Shown piece after piece: positions 49,697-58,433 of a stretch of DNA of 60,747 nucleotides (its first letter is position 1; each line of letters begins with the position of its first letter). This stretch comes from an uncultured Faecalibacterium sp. (GTDB lineage: Bacteria; Bacillota; Clostridia; Oscillospirales; Ruminococcaceae). Below the pieces are notes generated by a model that ran no database searches, was not told the DNA's origin, and saw only the letters and a list, made by a program, of their open reading frames with translations. The position numbers and the translations under genes are program-made. The stretch is from NCBI GenBank assembly GCA_934561115.1, contig CAKTFS010000008.1:1-60747 (forward strand), read 5' to 3'.

Positions 49697-52555
49697 TCAG
49701 GCGTTGACTTCCTCTTCCTTGCGCTTTGCATAGCCCTTTTTGACCACCAGAACTTCCAGTGCGATCAGAGCAGCTGCCAGTACAACGTCCACACCGATCA
49801 TCACCTTTTCCCAACCGGGCATACCGGGGTTCAGGTTCTCGGGGTAGTAAGCACGGGAGTTTGCCACAGTGTACAGGATGTTCTTGCAGGCCTGACGTGC
49901 GGACACCAGAGCGGTAGCGCTGGTGGTATCGGTCAGGTGGTTGGTCTCGGTGTCGTAGTTGACCAGGCAGAAGTCGCCGCCGTTGCGGATCAGGCGGTCA
50001 GAATCCTGATAGCCGTACACACCGTAATAGTCGGTCAGCACCATGCCCACGAAGCCCCACTCGCCGCGCAGAACATCGTTCAGCAGGACAGAGCAGTTGC
50101 CAGCGTAGGTGTTGCCGATGTAGTTGAAGGAGGACATGACGGCATGGCAGTCAGCTGCCTTGACGCACTCCTCGAAAGGCTTCAGGTAGATCTCGCGGAT
50201 GGCCTGCTCGTTGGACCAGGTGCAGAGCATGCCGCAGCGGTTGGTCTCCTGATCGTTCAGGGCAAAGTGCTTCATGAAGGCGTAGACGCCCTGCTCCTGA
50301 GAGCCCATGATAGCATTGGAAGCCATTGCGCCGGACAGTACGCCGTCCTCGGAGTAGTACTCGAAGTTACGGCCTGCGAAAGCGGAGCGGTGGATGTTCA
50401 TAGCGGGTGCGTACCAGCCGGAAACGCCCATGTCGTCAGCCATCTTGCCGATGGAGGTGCCGAAGTCGTGTGCCAGATCGGTGTTCCAGGTAGCTGCGAT
50501 CATCACAGCGGAGGGGAAGCCGATGGAGCCCTGCCGGGTAAAGTTGTTGTTGATGGAAGCAGGGCCGTCGCAGTCGATGGCCTGCACCTTGCCGATGGAA
50601 TCCACTGCCACAGACTGGTAGCCGCCCAGAGCAATGAGCTTGTCCATATCAGAAACAGTGAGCTGATCCAGGAAGGTATCCCACTGGGCGTCGTTGTAGT
50701 CCACGCCCACCATGTCCTCCAGCTTCAGGCCGTTCTTGGCACCGGTAGTGGGGGCCACGTCGTCGGCGTTGTTGAAGTCCTCGGGGTTCCAGTTGGAGTT
50801 GTTGTAGAAGGTAGCCTTAGCCTCTGCCGGCAGCTCAAAGTCTGCGGGAGCGGCAGTAGCCTCAGCGTAGTTGGCAAAGCCATTGGCACGGGACAGGTAG
50901 GTCACATTGCCCTCGGCAAAGCTAAACTTGTTGTCGGCCACCTCCACATCGCTGTCACGCTTGTTGGAAGCATCGTAGACGATGTCGGAAGCCACAGTGT
51001 AGACCTTGGAATCCAGAACGGTGTGGGAATCGGCGTTGATGCTGATGACGTAATCGCCCTTTTCCAGCACATAGCAGCCCTTGCCGTAGGTATCGTAGGA
51101 AGCCATGTCCTCGGCCTTGAAGGTGACGGTGACGTTCTCGGAAGCGCCGGGAGCCAGCTCAGAAGTCTTTGCAAAGCCGATCAGGTTTGCAGAAGCCTTC
51201 TCAAGGCCGCCGTTGGTGTACGGAGGATTGTAGTAGACCTCCACGACCTCCTTGCCGGAAGCAGAACCGGTGTTGGTGACGGTGACATCCACGGTGATGG
51301 TGCCGTCAGCCTCGGTAACGCTGTTCAGGCTCTGGGTGAAGGTGGTGTAGCTCAGGCCGCGGCCGAAGGGATAGACCACAGTCTTGTCGTAGTCGATGAG
51401 ACCCTCTGCGGCAGCAGTTTCGTAGAACTTGTAGCCGACATAGATGCCCTCAACATAGTTGACAAAGGCGGGGATGGTATCAGTGCCAAAGGCGTTGGCC
51501 TTGAACTCATCCATGTTGGTGTAGGTAAAGTTGCCAAAGTTGTTCGCGGTGGGGGTCTGGGTCAGGTCGTACACAAAGGTATCGATGGTACGGCCGGAGG
51601 GGTTCACATCACCGCAGAGGATGGAGCCCAGTGCGTTGAAGCCGCTCTGACCGGTGCCTGCGCACCAGACAACGCTCTTGATCTGGCTGTAATCCTTGAC
51701 CCAGCCCAGTTCCATAGCGTTGGCGCCGTTGTAGACCACAACGACCTTATCAAAGTTCTTGCAGACCAGATCGATCATGTCCTTCTCGGTCTTGGACAGC
51801 TGCAGGTAGTGCTCGCCGGGCTCAAAGTCGTTGTAGCTGTGGCCTGCGTCGTAGGTGACCTGAGACACATCGGTGGGCAGGTCAGCGCCTTCGCCGCCCA
51901 CGCGGGTGATGACTACCATGGCGGTATCAGAGAAAGCCTTGGCGTTGTTCATCATCTCGTCGGTGTACTGTGCAGCCTCCGGCTCCGGCAGGGTCCAGTC
52001 CTGAGCGAACATACCCACCACCGGGCGGTCTGCACGGTAGGAGGTGTAGAAGTCGCTCAGTTCGGTGTTCAGCTCAAAACCGGCATTCTTCAGGCCCTCC
52101 AGCAGGGTGACGGTGGGGTAAGCATCGGACAGTGCACCGGAACCGGTGCCGCCGTAGCAGGGGTTGGTGGAAGCCCAGCCAAAGACGTTCAGCTTGCTGT
52201 TCTTGGCCATGGGCAGGGTGCCGTCGTTATCCAGCAGAACAATGCCCTCGTCGGCAATGTTCTCGCACAGCTGGGTAGCGGATGCCACGTTCTCCTCGCT
52301 GACCTTGCCGCCGCCGGTGGCAAGGGTGACCATGGAGTACATGGGGCCAGTCAGGATCAGGTTCACGGTAATGGCCAGCGCCAGCACCATGCCCAGACCC
52401 GCCTGCCAGCGGATCAGATACTTTTTGGACTTGCTCTGCTTACGGCAGGCGATCATGACTGCGATCAGCAGAACTGCTACGACACCAAAGCCGATCAACT
52501 GCGATTTGATCGAGTTGAGGACATTGATGACGTCATCCATATTGATGGACAACAT
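49697..52555 (-). CDS. Membrane-anchored GH3 beta-glucosidase, domain-permuted
   Basis: 952 residues. Two N-terminal helices (LIGFGVVAVLLIAVMIACRK; GMVLALAITVNLILTGPMY), then the GH3 C-domain (GIVLLDNDGTLPM, about 100-330), FnIII-like region (LSYTTFTQSLNSVTEADGTI), then the GH3 N-domain (DCDGPASINNNFTRQGSIGF; GRNFEYYSEDG; nucleophile in GMVLTDYYGVYG). C-terminal helix DVVLAAALIALEVLVVKKGY. The order is the reverse of the first GH3, as reported for Ruminococcus albus-type enzymes. Start at 52555 has GGAGGAG. Confidence 0.9.
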   Translation of the reverse strand: MLSINMDDVINVLNSIKSQLIGFGVVAVLLIAVMIACRKQSKSKKYLIRWQAGLGMVLALAITVNLILTGPMYSMVTLATGGGKVSEENVASATQLCENIADEGIVLLDNDGTLPMAKNSKLNVFGWASTNPCYGGTGSGALSDAYPTVTLLEGLKNAGFELNTELSDFYTSYRADRPVVGMFAQDWTLPEPEAAQYTDEMMNNAKAFSDTAMVVITRVGGEGADLPTDVSQVTYDAGHSYNDFEPGEHYLQLSKTEKDMIDLVCKNFDKVVVVYNGANAMELGWVKDYSQIKSVVWCAGTGQSGFNALGSILCGDVNPSGRTIDTFVYDLTQTPTANNFGNFTYTNMDEFKANAFGTDTIPAFVNYVEGIYVGYKFYETAAAEGLIDYDKTVVYPFGRGLSYTTFTQSLNSVTEADGTITVDVTVTNTGSASGKEVVEVYYNPPYTNGGLEKASANLIGFAKTSELAPGASENVTVTFKAEDMASYDTYGKGCYVLEKGDYVISINADSHTVLDSKVYTVASDIVYDASNKRDSDVEVADNKFSFAEGNVTYLSRANGFANYAEATAAPADFELPAEAKATFYNNSNWNPEDFNNADDVAPTTGAKNGLKLEDMVGVDYNDAQWDTFLDQLTVSDMDKLIALGGYQSVAVDSIGKVQAIDCDGPASINNNFTRQGSIGFPSAVMIAATWNTDLAHDFGTSIGKMADDMGVSGWYAPAMNIHRSAFAGRNFEYYSEDGVLSGAMASNAIMGSQEQGVYAFMKHFALNDQETNRCGMLCTWSNEQAIREIYLKPFEECVKAADCHAVMSSFNYIGNTYAGNCSVLLNDVLRGEWGFVGMVLTDYYGVYGYQDSDRLIRNGGDFCLVNYDTETNHLTDTTSATALVSARQACKNILYTVANSRAYYPENLNPGMPGWEKVMIGVDVVLAAALIALEVLVVKKGYAKRKEEEVNA

Positions 52556-52803
52556 AGTTTTCTCCTCCTTGTTTTGTCGAATCGGACAACGGCAGGGCAC
52601 GCCCCTGCCAGCTTGGCTTTATAATACCAGAAATTGCCGGAGAATTTTCAATTTGTTCACAAACTGTCGTTTTGAACGCACAATTTGCAAAAGTTACAAT
52701 TCGATTTCAAATTTTATTGTGCTTGTGCACAAACAAAGCCCTTGCTTCTTTGTGCACCCTGCCAGATAACAAAAAACGGCAGGGTGCGCCTGCCGTAAAA
52801 TAT
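52556..52803. promoter_or_regulatory. Control region of the permuted GH3 gene
   Basis: Minus-strand extended -10 TGGTATTAT at about 52620-52630, TTGAAA 19 bases upstream, a CGGCAGGG...CCCTGCCG hairpin in the leader (about 52588-52612), and an A/T-rich stretch with TTTGTTCACAAA-like half-sites (52653-52690) that could bind the neighbouring LytTR regulator. The kinase terminator (CGGCAGG-CGCA-CCTGCCG, T6) is at 52767-52798. Confidence 0.4.
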
Positions 52804-54078
52804 TTATTCGTTTTTGGGCAGCGGGAACAGGATCCGCAGGGTGCACCAGTTGTTTTCCCAGTGCAGCGTCATGCTGCCGCCGTGCTGCTGGGCGGTGGTG
52901 CGGACGCTTTTCAGGTCCGTCCCCTGCTTTGGCAGACCGTCCGCATCCAGTGCGGGGGCTGTCTCTGTATAATGTTCGAACCGCAGCATGGCAAAGCCGC
53001 CCTGACTGTACACCGCCACCTTGATGAGCCGCTTTTCGGAGTCCGGCTCAGTGCGCACGGCGGCAATGGCGTTGTCCAGTGCCACGCCCACGATGGTGCA
53101 CAGCTCCCGGATGGTGAGAAAACCCAGCATCCTGCCGTCCGCCACGCTGGTGATGGTGATGTTCTCCTGCTGGCATTCCATGGTCTTGGCGGTGAGGATA
53201 GTATCCAGCACCGGGTTGCCGGTCTTGTTCTCGGCCTCGTACTGGCGGATGTTCTGCTCCATGGCGGCAATGGCGGCGTTCTGCTTGGTCTGGTCCTGCT
53301 CCTCCCGGATGCGGGCAAGCTGGACTTTCAGCTCATGGTACCGCCGGTTGATGAGGTTGATCCCCTCTTTACTGCGCTTGTACTGCTCATACTGGCGGTG
53401 CAGCACCTCGTCCATGGCGGCAAGCTCGCTGTGCAAGGCGTTCTCCCGCAGCTGCTCGTGCTGCACGGATAAGATCAGCACGCCGGAAAAATCCACCAGT
53501 GTGCGGATGGAAAAGATGCTCATGTTGATATCGCTGCCCGGCAGAAAGCCCAGATTGCTCACTGCAAAGGCGGTCAGCGCCAGCATGACCGCCGTCAGAG
53601 CGGCGCTGCCGCCGATCTGCAAGTGCCCGGCGGGCTGGGGGCGGCAGTGCAGCAGGTAGCTCATCCCCCCGAACAGCGCCCCGTACACCAGCGCCAGCAG
53701 CAGCAAAGAAAGCGGCTCCCATGGGCTGCGGGCGGGCCAGAGGGCGCAGTGCAGCTGCCACTCCACGCTGGCGGCAAGCTCTGCCAGAATAAACGCCCGG
53801 GCGCAGTGATACCCGGCTTCCAGCAGGGTGATGTTCCACACGCCCCATAGATATAGGTAGGAAAACCCGATTGCCGTTACCATACAGGGGACCCAGAGCC
53901 CGCCGGGCACATCGCCCGTCAGCCCCAGAAAGGCGGACAGCCCCACCGCCCACAGCAGGGTGATGCCCCCGGTGACCGCCTTGGAAAAGCGGGGCGCAAG
54001 CGCCGGTGTGAACAGCAGCACCGCCAGACACTCGGCAAGGGCAGTGTACAGCCGGGGGATATCCGGCAGCGCGGTCAT
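52804..54078 (-). CDS. GHKL sensor histidine kinase (AgrC/LytS-like)
   Basis: 424 residues. About six membrane helices in 1-200, a coiled linker (HEQLRENALHSELAAMDEVLHRQYEQYKRS in parts) about 205-285, and a GHKL ATPase with LCTIVGVALDNAIAAVRTEP (N box) and QGGFAMLRFEHYTETAP; C-terminal GTDLKSVRTTAQQHGGSMTL. A phospho-His of the HxxYxNxL type is not obvious. ATGA overlap with the LytTR regulator gene. Likely responds to sugars or peptides and may control the GH3 gene. Confidence 0.87.
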   Translation of the reverse strand: MTALPDIPRLYTALAECLAVLLFTPALAPRFSKAVTGGITLLWAVGLSAFLGLTGDVPGGLWVPCMVTAIGFSYLYLWGVWNITLLEAGYHCARAFILAELAASVEWQLHCALWPARSPWEPLSLLLLALVYGALFGGMSYLLHCRPQPAGHLQIGGSAALTAVMLALTAFAVSNLGFLPGSDINMSIFSIRTLVDFSGVLILSVQHEQLRENALHSELAAMDEVLHRQYEQYKRSKEGINLINRRYHELKVQLARIREEQDQTKQNAAIAAMEQNIRQYEAENKTGNPVLDTILTAKTMECQQENITITSVADGRMLGFLTIRELCTIVGVALDNAIAAVRTEPDSEKRLIKVAVYSQGGFAMLRFEHYTETAPALDADGLPKQGTDLKSVRTTAQQHGGSMTLHWENNWCTLRILFPLPKNE

Positions 54079-54785
54079 GAGCCCTCACCTCCGATGTAGT
54101 CGGTCAGTGCGGCAAGAAAGGCCTTGCGCTTGGGGCGGCTGACCTGCAGCTCGCAGGGGCCCACCTGTACGGTGCTCTGCCGCAGCTCCCGCACCTGTGC
54201 CAGATTGACAAGGTAGCCGCTGTTGCACCGGGCAAAGGGGCAGTCCGCCAGCTTTTCCTCAAAGGTCTTGAGGGCACCGGGGGCAGAAAAATCGCCCTCA
54301 TCGGTGTAAAAGTGCACCCGGTGCCCCTCGCTTTCCAAGTAATAGATGCTGGCGGTATCCAACCTACGCAGTCCGCCCTCCACCGGCACGGTCAGGTAGT
54401 GCTTTGCCCGCTTTTCCAGCCGGGAAACGGCCTTGAGCAGCTGCTGCGAAAAGGCAAAGTAGGGCACCGGTTTCAGCACATAGTCCAGCGCCCCCACCGA
54501 GTAGCCCCGGATGGCGTACTGCGCCATATTGGTGATGAAGATCAGGATCACATCGGCATCCATCTGCCGGATGCGCTCGGCCGTGGTCATGCCGTCCAGA
54601 TGCTTCATCTCCACATCCAGAAAAATAATATCGTAGACAGCGCGGTAATCGTCCAGAATGTCCACGCCATCCGCAAAGACCGTTACTTCAAACTCTGTCC
54701 CGTACTGCCGGGTATACCGCCGGACATATTCCTGCAATACCCCCTGCACCTCCGCGTCATCCTCTACGATCGCGACCCGGATCAT
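54075..54785 (-). CDS. LytTR-family response regulator
   Basis: 236 residues. Receiver 1-120: RVAIVEDDAEVQGVLQEYVR, phospho-Asp in DIIFLDVEMKHLDGM, Lys in ALDYVLKPVPYFAFSQQL. LytTR DNA-binding domain about 135-235: YYLESEGHRVHFYTDEGDFS, FARCNSGYLVNLAQVRELR. Start at 54785 has GGGAGGTG upstream. First gene of the two-gene unit. Confidence 0.92.
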   Translation of the reverse strand: MIRVAIVEDDAEVQGVLQEYVRRYTRQYGTEFEVTVFADGVDILDDYRAVYDIIFLDVEMKHLDGMTTAERIRQMDADVILIFITNMAQYAIRGYSVGALDYVLKPVPYFAFSQQLLKAVSRLEKRAKHYLTVPVEGGLRRLDTASIYYLESEGHRVHFYTDEGDFSAPGALKTFEEKLADCPFARCNSGYLVNLAQVRELRQSTVQVGPCELQVSRPKRKAFLAALTDYIGGEGS

Positions 54786-54830
54786 GACCGCACCTCCCTT
54801 ACCACACCATTGTGGAATTGTTACGGCTCT

Positions 54831-54860
54831 ATTATAGCGCAATCACGTCGGGTTTGCCAA
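54831..54860 (-). promoter_or_regulatory. Promoter of the LytTR two-component system
   Basis: -35 TTGGCA (54855-54860), spacer 18, -10 TATAAT (54831-54836) on the minus strand. Confidence 0.65.
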
Positions 54861-54888
54861 GTCCCCGCCCCGACAAGTTTCAGCCTGC

Positions 54889-54962
54889 AAATTTCACGCT
54901 ATCGGGGGTGTTCTTTCCTTGGCGGGTGTGGTATACTCGGCTTAGCTCAACAAATCGGAAGT
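54889..54962 (+). promoter_or_regulatory. Cassette promoter block, copy 2
   Basis: GCTATCGGGGGTGTTCTTTC, then GTGGTATACTCGGCTTAGCT and CAACAAAT. Matches 43247-43325 across its length. Extended -10 TGGTATACT. Confidence 0.65.
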
Positions 54963-54983
54963 TTTAGAAGAGAGGAAATCTAA

Positions 54984-55433
54984 ATGACAGGGGAAATGAT
55001 GTGGCAGACATATTGCCGTACTGCGAATATAGACAGTAAGGAACGGCACGATATGTGGAAATTCTGCGGAGGCGGTGTATTTGCCGATGAACTTGCGAAT
55101 CTTGTGCTCGCCGGAGTGAAAACAGCAACCGCCAGCACAAAACTCGCCTATGAAACAGCCGGCGAAGATTTGCCGCGCGTTGGAACGTATAGCGTTATTC
55201 TCTTTGACAACGAAGAAGCAGCGTGCATTATCCGAGATGTAAAAGTGTCCGTTGTACCGTTTGATCAGGTCAGCGCAGAACACGCATACAAGGAAGGCGA
55301 AGATGATCGCAGTTTAAATACATGGCGCGAAGTGCATCGCAAAGCCTTTACCCCAGACTATACGGATGTCGGTCTGAGTTTTGATGAAAATGGAGATTGT
55401 GTTCTGGAAGAGTTTGAAGTGGTATATCCGTAA
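54984..55433 (+). CDS. ASCH-domain protein
   Basis: 149 residues. WKFCGGGVFADELANLVLAG, VKTATASTKLAYE (the GxKxxT..S.. ASCH motif), LPRVGTYSVILFDNEEAACI, and EGEDDRSLNTWREVHRKAF. ASCH proteins bind RNA or modified nucleosides; some hydrolyse N4-acetylcytidine. AGAGG site before the ATG. Lies between blocks that also flank the 50-residue membrane protein gene at 43.3 kb. Confidence 0.88.
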   Translation: MTGEMMWQTYCRTANIDSKERHDMWKFCGGGVFADELANLVLAGVKTATASTKLAYETAGEDLPRVGTYSVILFDNEEAACIIRDVKVSVVPFDQVSAEHAYKEGEDDRSLNTWREVHRKAFTPDYTDVGLSFDENGDCVLEEFEVVYP

Positions 55434-55442
55434 GGTCATTTC

Positions 55443-55468
55443 CAGTTTGTCGCACTCGTTCCCTGCGA
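55443..55468 (+). repeat. Cassette 3' block, copy 2
   Basis: TCCAGTTTGTCGCACTCGTT then CCC, corresponding to 43491-43515. Confidence 0.5.
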
Positions 55469-55508
55469 AAGGCAGCGCACAAAACCCACATAAAGGAGAT
55501 GCTTCCCT

Positions 55509-55928
55509 ATGGAATACAAACGCTTTGGCAGCAAGATCATCGTCCGCATCGACAAGGACGAAGAGATCCTTGAACAGGTAAAGGAACTTGCCCTGAAAGA
55601 AAACATCCGCCTTGCCGCCGTGCAGGCGCTGGGCGCCACCAACAGCTTTACGGTGGGCATATGTAATGTAGCGGAGAAGCAATACTACGCCAACAGCTTC
55701 AGCGGCAGCTTTGAGATCGTGTCCCTGACCGGCACCATCAACACCATGAACGGCGCATTCTACACCCATCTGCACATGAGCGCCGGCAACGACAAGGGCG
55801 AGGTGTTCGGCGGGCATCTGAACCGGGCGGTGGTCAGCGCCACCTGCGAGATGGTGGTGGATGTTCTGGACGGCACGGTAGACCGCCAGTACGACCCCGT
55901 TACCGGGCTGAACCTGTTCAAGTTCTGA
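55509..55928 (+). CDS. PPC/DUF296-domain protein
   Basis: 139 residues, a single PPC domain. KIIVRIDKDEEILEQVKELA, IRLAAVQALGATNSFTVGIC, EIVSLTGTINTMNGAFYTHL, HMSAGNDKGEVFGGHLNRAV with the His pair that binds metal, and TCEMVVDVLDG. In bacteria these are small trimeric proteins of unknown or DNA-linked role. AAAGGAG before the ATG. Confidence 0.9.
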   Translation: MEYKRFGSKIIVRIDKDEEILEQVKELALKENIRLAAVQALGATNSFTVGICNVAEKQYYANSFSGSFEIVSLTGTINTMNGAFYTHLHMSAGNDKGEVFGGHLNRAVVSATCEMVVDVLDGTVDRQYDPVTGLNLFKF

Positions 55929-55937
55929 TCTTATCGG

Positions 55938-55982
55938 TAAAAAGCCAAGGCCGCTGCGCGATGTCTGCGCAGCGGCCGTTTG
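55938..55982. terminator. Terminator shared by converging PPC and lipase-like genes
   Basis: AAGGCCGCTGCGC-GATGTCT-GCGCAGCGGCC then GTTTGCTT. Confidence 0.8.
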
Positions 55983-55983
55983 C

Positions 55984-57558
55984 TTATAGCTCCTCCTGCC
56001 GGGTATAGGGCTCCATGCCGTGGTCGGCGGGGTCGTAGGTTTCCAGCAAGGTAATGTAGTTTTCTAAAAAGTGGCACATCACAGTCTTTAAAATGCCGCT
56101 CAGCTGCCCCTTTACCGTAATGGTGGACAGGACAAAGTCTGCCACCAGCTGCACGGTATCCGGCTGCAGCTCAAAGCACAGACCGACTGCCAGCATGGGG
56201 ATGACGATCTGCTGTGCCCGCAGCGGCACCGCGCTGCCCAGCTTTTCCAGCACCGGACGGCTCAGCGCCGAAGCCGCCTGTACGCAGCGCTCCACCTTTT
56301 CCTGTGGGAACTGCTGCATGGGCTCCATGCTGCGCAGCTGCGCCACCACGGCGGCGTCGTCCCGTATGACGCCCCGGGTCACCTCTTCCTCCGTGCGGGT
56401 GTTGGCGCATTGCAGCATACAGCGCATGGCGTCCTCGTAGTCCTCGTAGTAGGTCTGACGGTCACAGAACAGGTTCAGCATGGACTGCAGCACGGCATCG
56501 GTCTCCTCGGTGACAGCCAGCTGCCCGAAGTCTATCGGCGTGCCCTCCATCCCTGCGCTGCGGTCGTTCAGCGCCTGCAGCTCCTCCGGGACGACCGTGG
56601 CGGGCAGAAACCGGTCGTTGCCGTTGCGGTAAAAGCCCCACTGCGCGGGCAGCACCCGGGGGATCACATCTCCGCTGGAGATGATGTTGAAGATATTGCT
56701 GGCGCTCCAGTTCTTTTTCAGACTGCCGCTTGCCGTATGGTTGTTGTCATGATCCTGCTGCAGCTCCGGACAGTCTGCCGCCGCCAGAGCGGCCGGAGCG
56801 GCAAAGGTATAGACAAAGGTGTTTTTCTTTTCCAGCTGCGGCAGCACGGCAGGCAGGCGCGCCGCCACCAGATTCGTTACGCCGCCGGCACGGCTGTAGC
56901 CGCCCATCCAAAGCTTCAGGGTGCCCAGCGGCTGACGCTTTGCCGACGCCTGAACGTATCCGCGTATTTTTCCAGTCAGCTGCTGCGCCGCCGACACAAA
57001 ACCCGTGTGGGCGCTGCCGGGCCCTGCATGAAGGTTGCCGGACCACTCTGCCCCATAGCCGGTACCGCGCAGGAACGCCCCGATGATGGTCACCTGCCTG
57101 CCGCCGCGCACCAGCGTTTTGCGGGCGACGGCACAGGCCACTGTCTCCGGGGCATCGTTCAGGCTGTGGGTATAGTTGAACAGCTGCACCTCGGCAAAGC
57201 CCAGCTTTGCAAAGGCGTCACGGATATGGTCGGCGCGGCCGACCTCGCCCTCCATCCAATAGGACCGGTCGCTCTCCCACGAGCTGTCCGCAGCCGCAGC
57301 CATGCCCAAGGTAGCCAGTGCCAGCTTATCATCGTACTCTGTGGCAGCATGGTCGAACAGACTGTCGCTGTAATAGTAATCGTGCCGCAGGTCGGCGCTG
57401 TTGCGGTCGCTGCGGTACCACAGGGTATAGTAGTCGTCCGGCACGGCACGGCCGACCAGTGCCGTAGCCGCCCCAGCCTGCGGCAGCGCCGCACCGGGGG
57501 CAAGCGCCCCCGCCGCAAGGGTCACCGCAAGACCCTTACAAAAATCCCGTCGTTTCAT
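55984..57558 (-). CDS. Secreted lipase-like protein with Tat-like signal
   Basis: 524 residues. MKRRDFCKGLAVTLAAGALA has a twin-Arg start and hydrophobic core. The alpha/beta hydrolase nucleophile elbow is LWMGGYSRAGGVTNLVAARL (GxSxxG), after VACAVARKTLVRGGRQVTII and FLRGTGYGAEWSGNLH, as in lipase class 3/Mbeg1-type proteins. Later Asp and His (QQDHDNNH; SSGDVIPRVLPAQWGFYR) may complete a triad. Start at 57558 with GGAGAG upstream. Substrate unknown. Confidence 0.72.
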   Translation of the reverse strand: MKRRDFCKGLAVTLAAGALAPGAALPQAGAATALVGRAVPDDYYTLWYRSDRNSADLRHDYYYSDSLFDHAATEYDDKLALATLGMAAAADSSWESDRSYWMEGEVGRADHIRDAFAKLGFAEVQLFNYTHSLNDAPETVACAVARKTLVRGGRQVTIIGAFLRGTGYGAEWSGNLHAGPGSAHTGFVSAAQQLTGKIRGYVQASAKRQPLGTLKLWMGGYSRAGGVTNLVAARLPAVLPQLEKKNTFVYTFAAPAALAAADCPELQQDHDNNHTASGSLKKNWSASNIFNIISSGDVIPRVLPAQWGFYRNGNDRFLPATVVPEELQALNDRSAGMEGTPIDFGQLAVTEETDAVLQSMLNLFCDRQTYYEDYEDAMRCMLQCANTRTEEEVTRGVIRDDAAVVAQLRSMEPMQQFPQEKVERCVQAASALSRPVLEKLGSAVPLRAQQIVIPMLAVGLCFELQPDTVQLVADFVLSTITVKGQLSGILKTVMCHFLENYITLLETYDPADHGMEPYTRQEEL

Positions 57559-57678
57559 AGTTTCTCTCCCCGCATCCTGCCCTGCAGGTCGTACCCCGCA
57601 GCGCTTTTTTATAGTATAATCCTTTTTGCCGCCGGATGCAATTTTTACTTGCGGTAGACAGATGCTTTTTTTGCAGGC

Positions 57679-57910
57679 AGGACGATTTGGAATGTGCTCC
57701 GCTATCGGGTTGCGGCACCCAGCATCCGCATCGTGCCTTGAGCGGCACTCGCGTCTTGCTGGCCGCTGCCCCAACAACTCCTCCCTGTTTCCGCCGCTGG
57801 CGGCGGTCGTCGTCGTTGCACTCTGCGCATAATCAGCGGAAAAAAATATTTTAAATTTCGCGTTTGTCGCGCTCTGCGGAGCGCTCCAAACGCATTTTCA
57901 CGGGAGGGGG
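57679..57910 (+). repeat. Family 2 variable-stem hairpin element D, interrupted by family 3
   Basis: Begins GACGATTTGGAATGTGCTCC (57679), is broken at the first hairpin by about 125 bases, part of which (57766-57822) is the reverse complement of the family 3 block, and resumes at ATAATCAGCGGAAAAAAA. Stem 57860-57874 with 57879-57893, loop TGCG, GA/TC mismatch as in C, then ATTTTCACGGGAGGGG. Confidence 0.75.
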
Positions 57911-57977
57911 CGTGGAGACAAACGGCAGTTTCAGCGCCGCTTTCTGCGAAAGCGCGGCGCTGCGGTTAGCGGCCTCG

Positions 57978-58121
57978 CCCTCTCCGTCAGTTCGCTTCGC
58001 TCACTGCCACCTCTCCCAAAGGGAGAGGCCTTGGCATGGCGGGAAAGTTTCTGGCTCAACCGCAAAGCTTGCGGGTGTGCTCGCTCCCCCTCGGGGGAGC
58101 TGTCGCGCAGCGACTGAGGGG
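57978..58121. repeat. Family 1 repeat, copy next to element D
   Basis: CCCTCTCCGTC (57978-57988), ACCTCTCCCAAAGGGAGAGG, GGCATGGCGGGAAAGTTTCT, GCTCCCCCTCGGGGGAGC, GTCGC-GCA-GCGACTGAGGGG. Confidence 0.8.
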
Positions 58122-58380
58122 CTGCAAATCGGCGGAGCCGGAAAAAACGGTTAAAAGATCTTCACGCCGAACAGGCGTGAATCTTCAGTTTTTTCCGATG
58201 TAGCCCACTTCTTTGGGGTTAAAAGGGGCGAGCAGCCCCTTTTTCGTGGATCCAGCGCGTCGAAATCGCTGGCACTTTTCTGGTTCTCTTTTGGTGTCAA
58301 AAGAGAACATCCCTCGGCTACCACCTCCTACCCCGCAGCGCTGTAACTACCGTTTGTCTTTACACTCCCCATAAAAATTC
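58122..58380. other. Non-coding hairpin tract
   Basis: GGAAAAAACGGTTAAAAGAT, then TTCACGCC-GAACA-GGCGTGAA and TTTTTTCC form one nested stem; similar in plan to 60674-60747. Then CCAGCG/CGCTGG and GTTCTCTTTTGGTGTCAAAAGAGAAC. No gene seen. Confidence 0.5.
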
Positions 58381-58410
58381 AACCGGGAAGCTCCGCAGAG
58401 CTTCCCGGTT
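58381..58410 (-). terminator. Terminator of the lysR gene
   Basis: Perfect 13-bp stem AACCGGGAAGCTC / GAGCTTCCCGGTT with CGCA (TGCG on the minus strand) loop, followed on the minus strand by GAATTTTTATG. Confidence 0.8.
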
Positions 58411-58433
58411 GACAGATACAAGAATATTCTTTA

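Noticed and set aside
49664..52624. 986-codon plus-strand frame opposite the permuted GH3 gene
   Set aside because: Antisense shadow of a highly biased coding strand; no ribosome site and no recognisable domain.
52640..52700. LytTR-type binding repeats before the permuted GH3 gene
   Set aside because: One ACAGTTTGT half-site fits, but no second half-site at the expected spacing.
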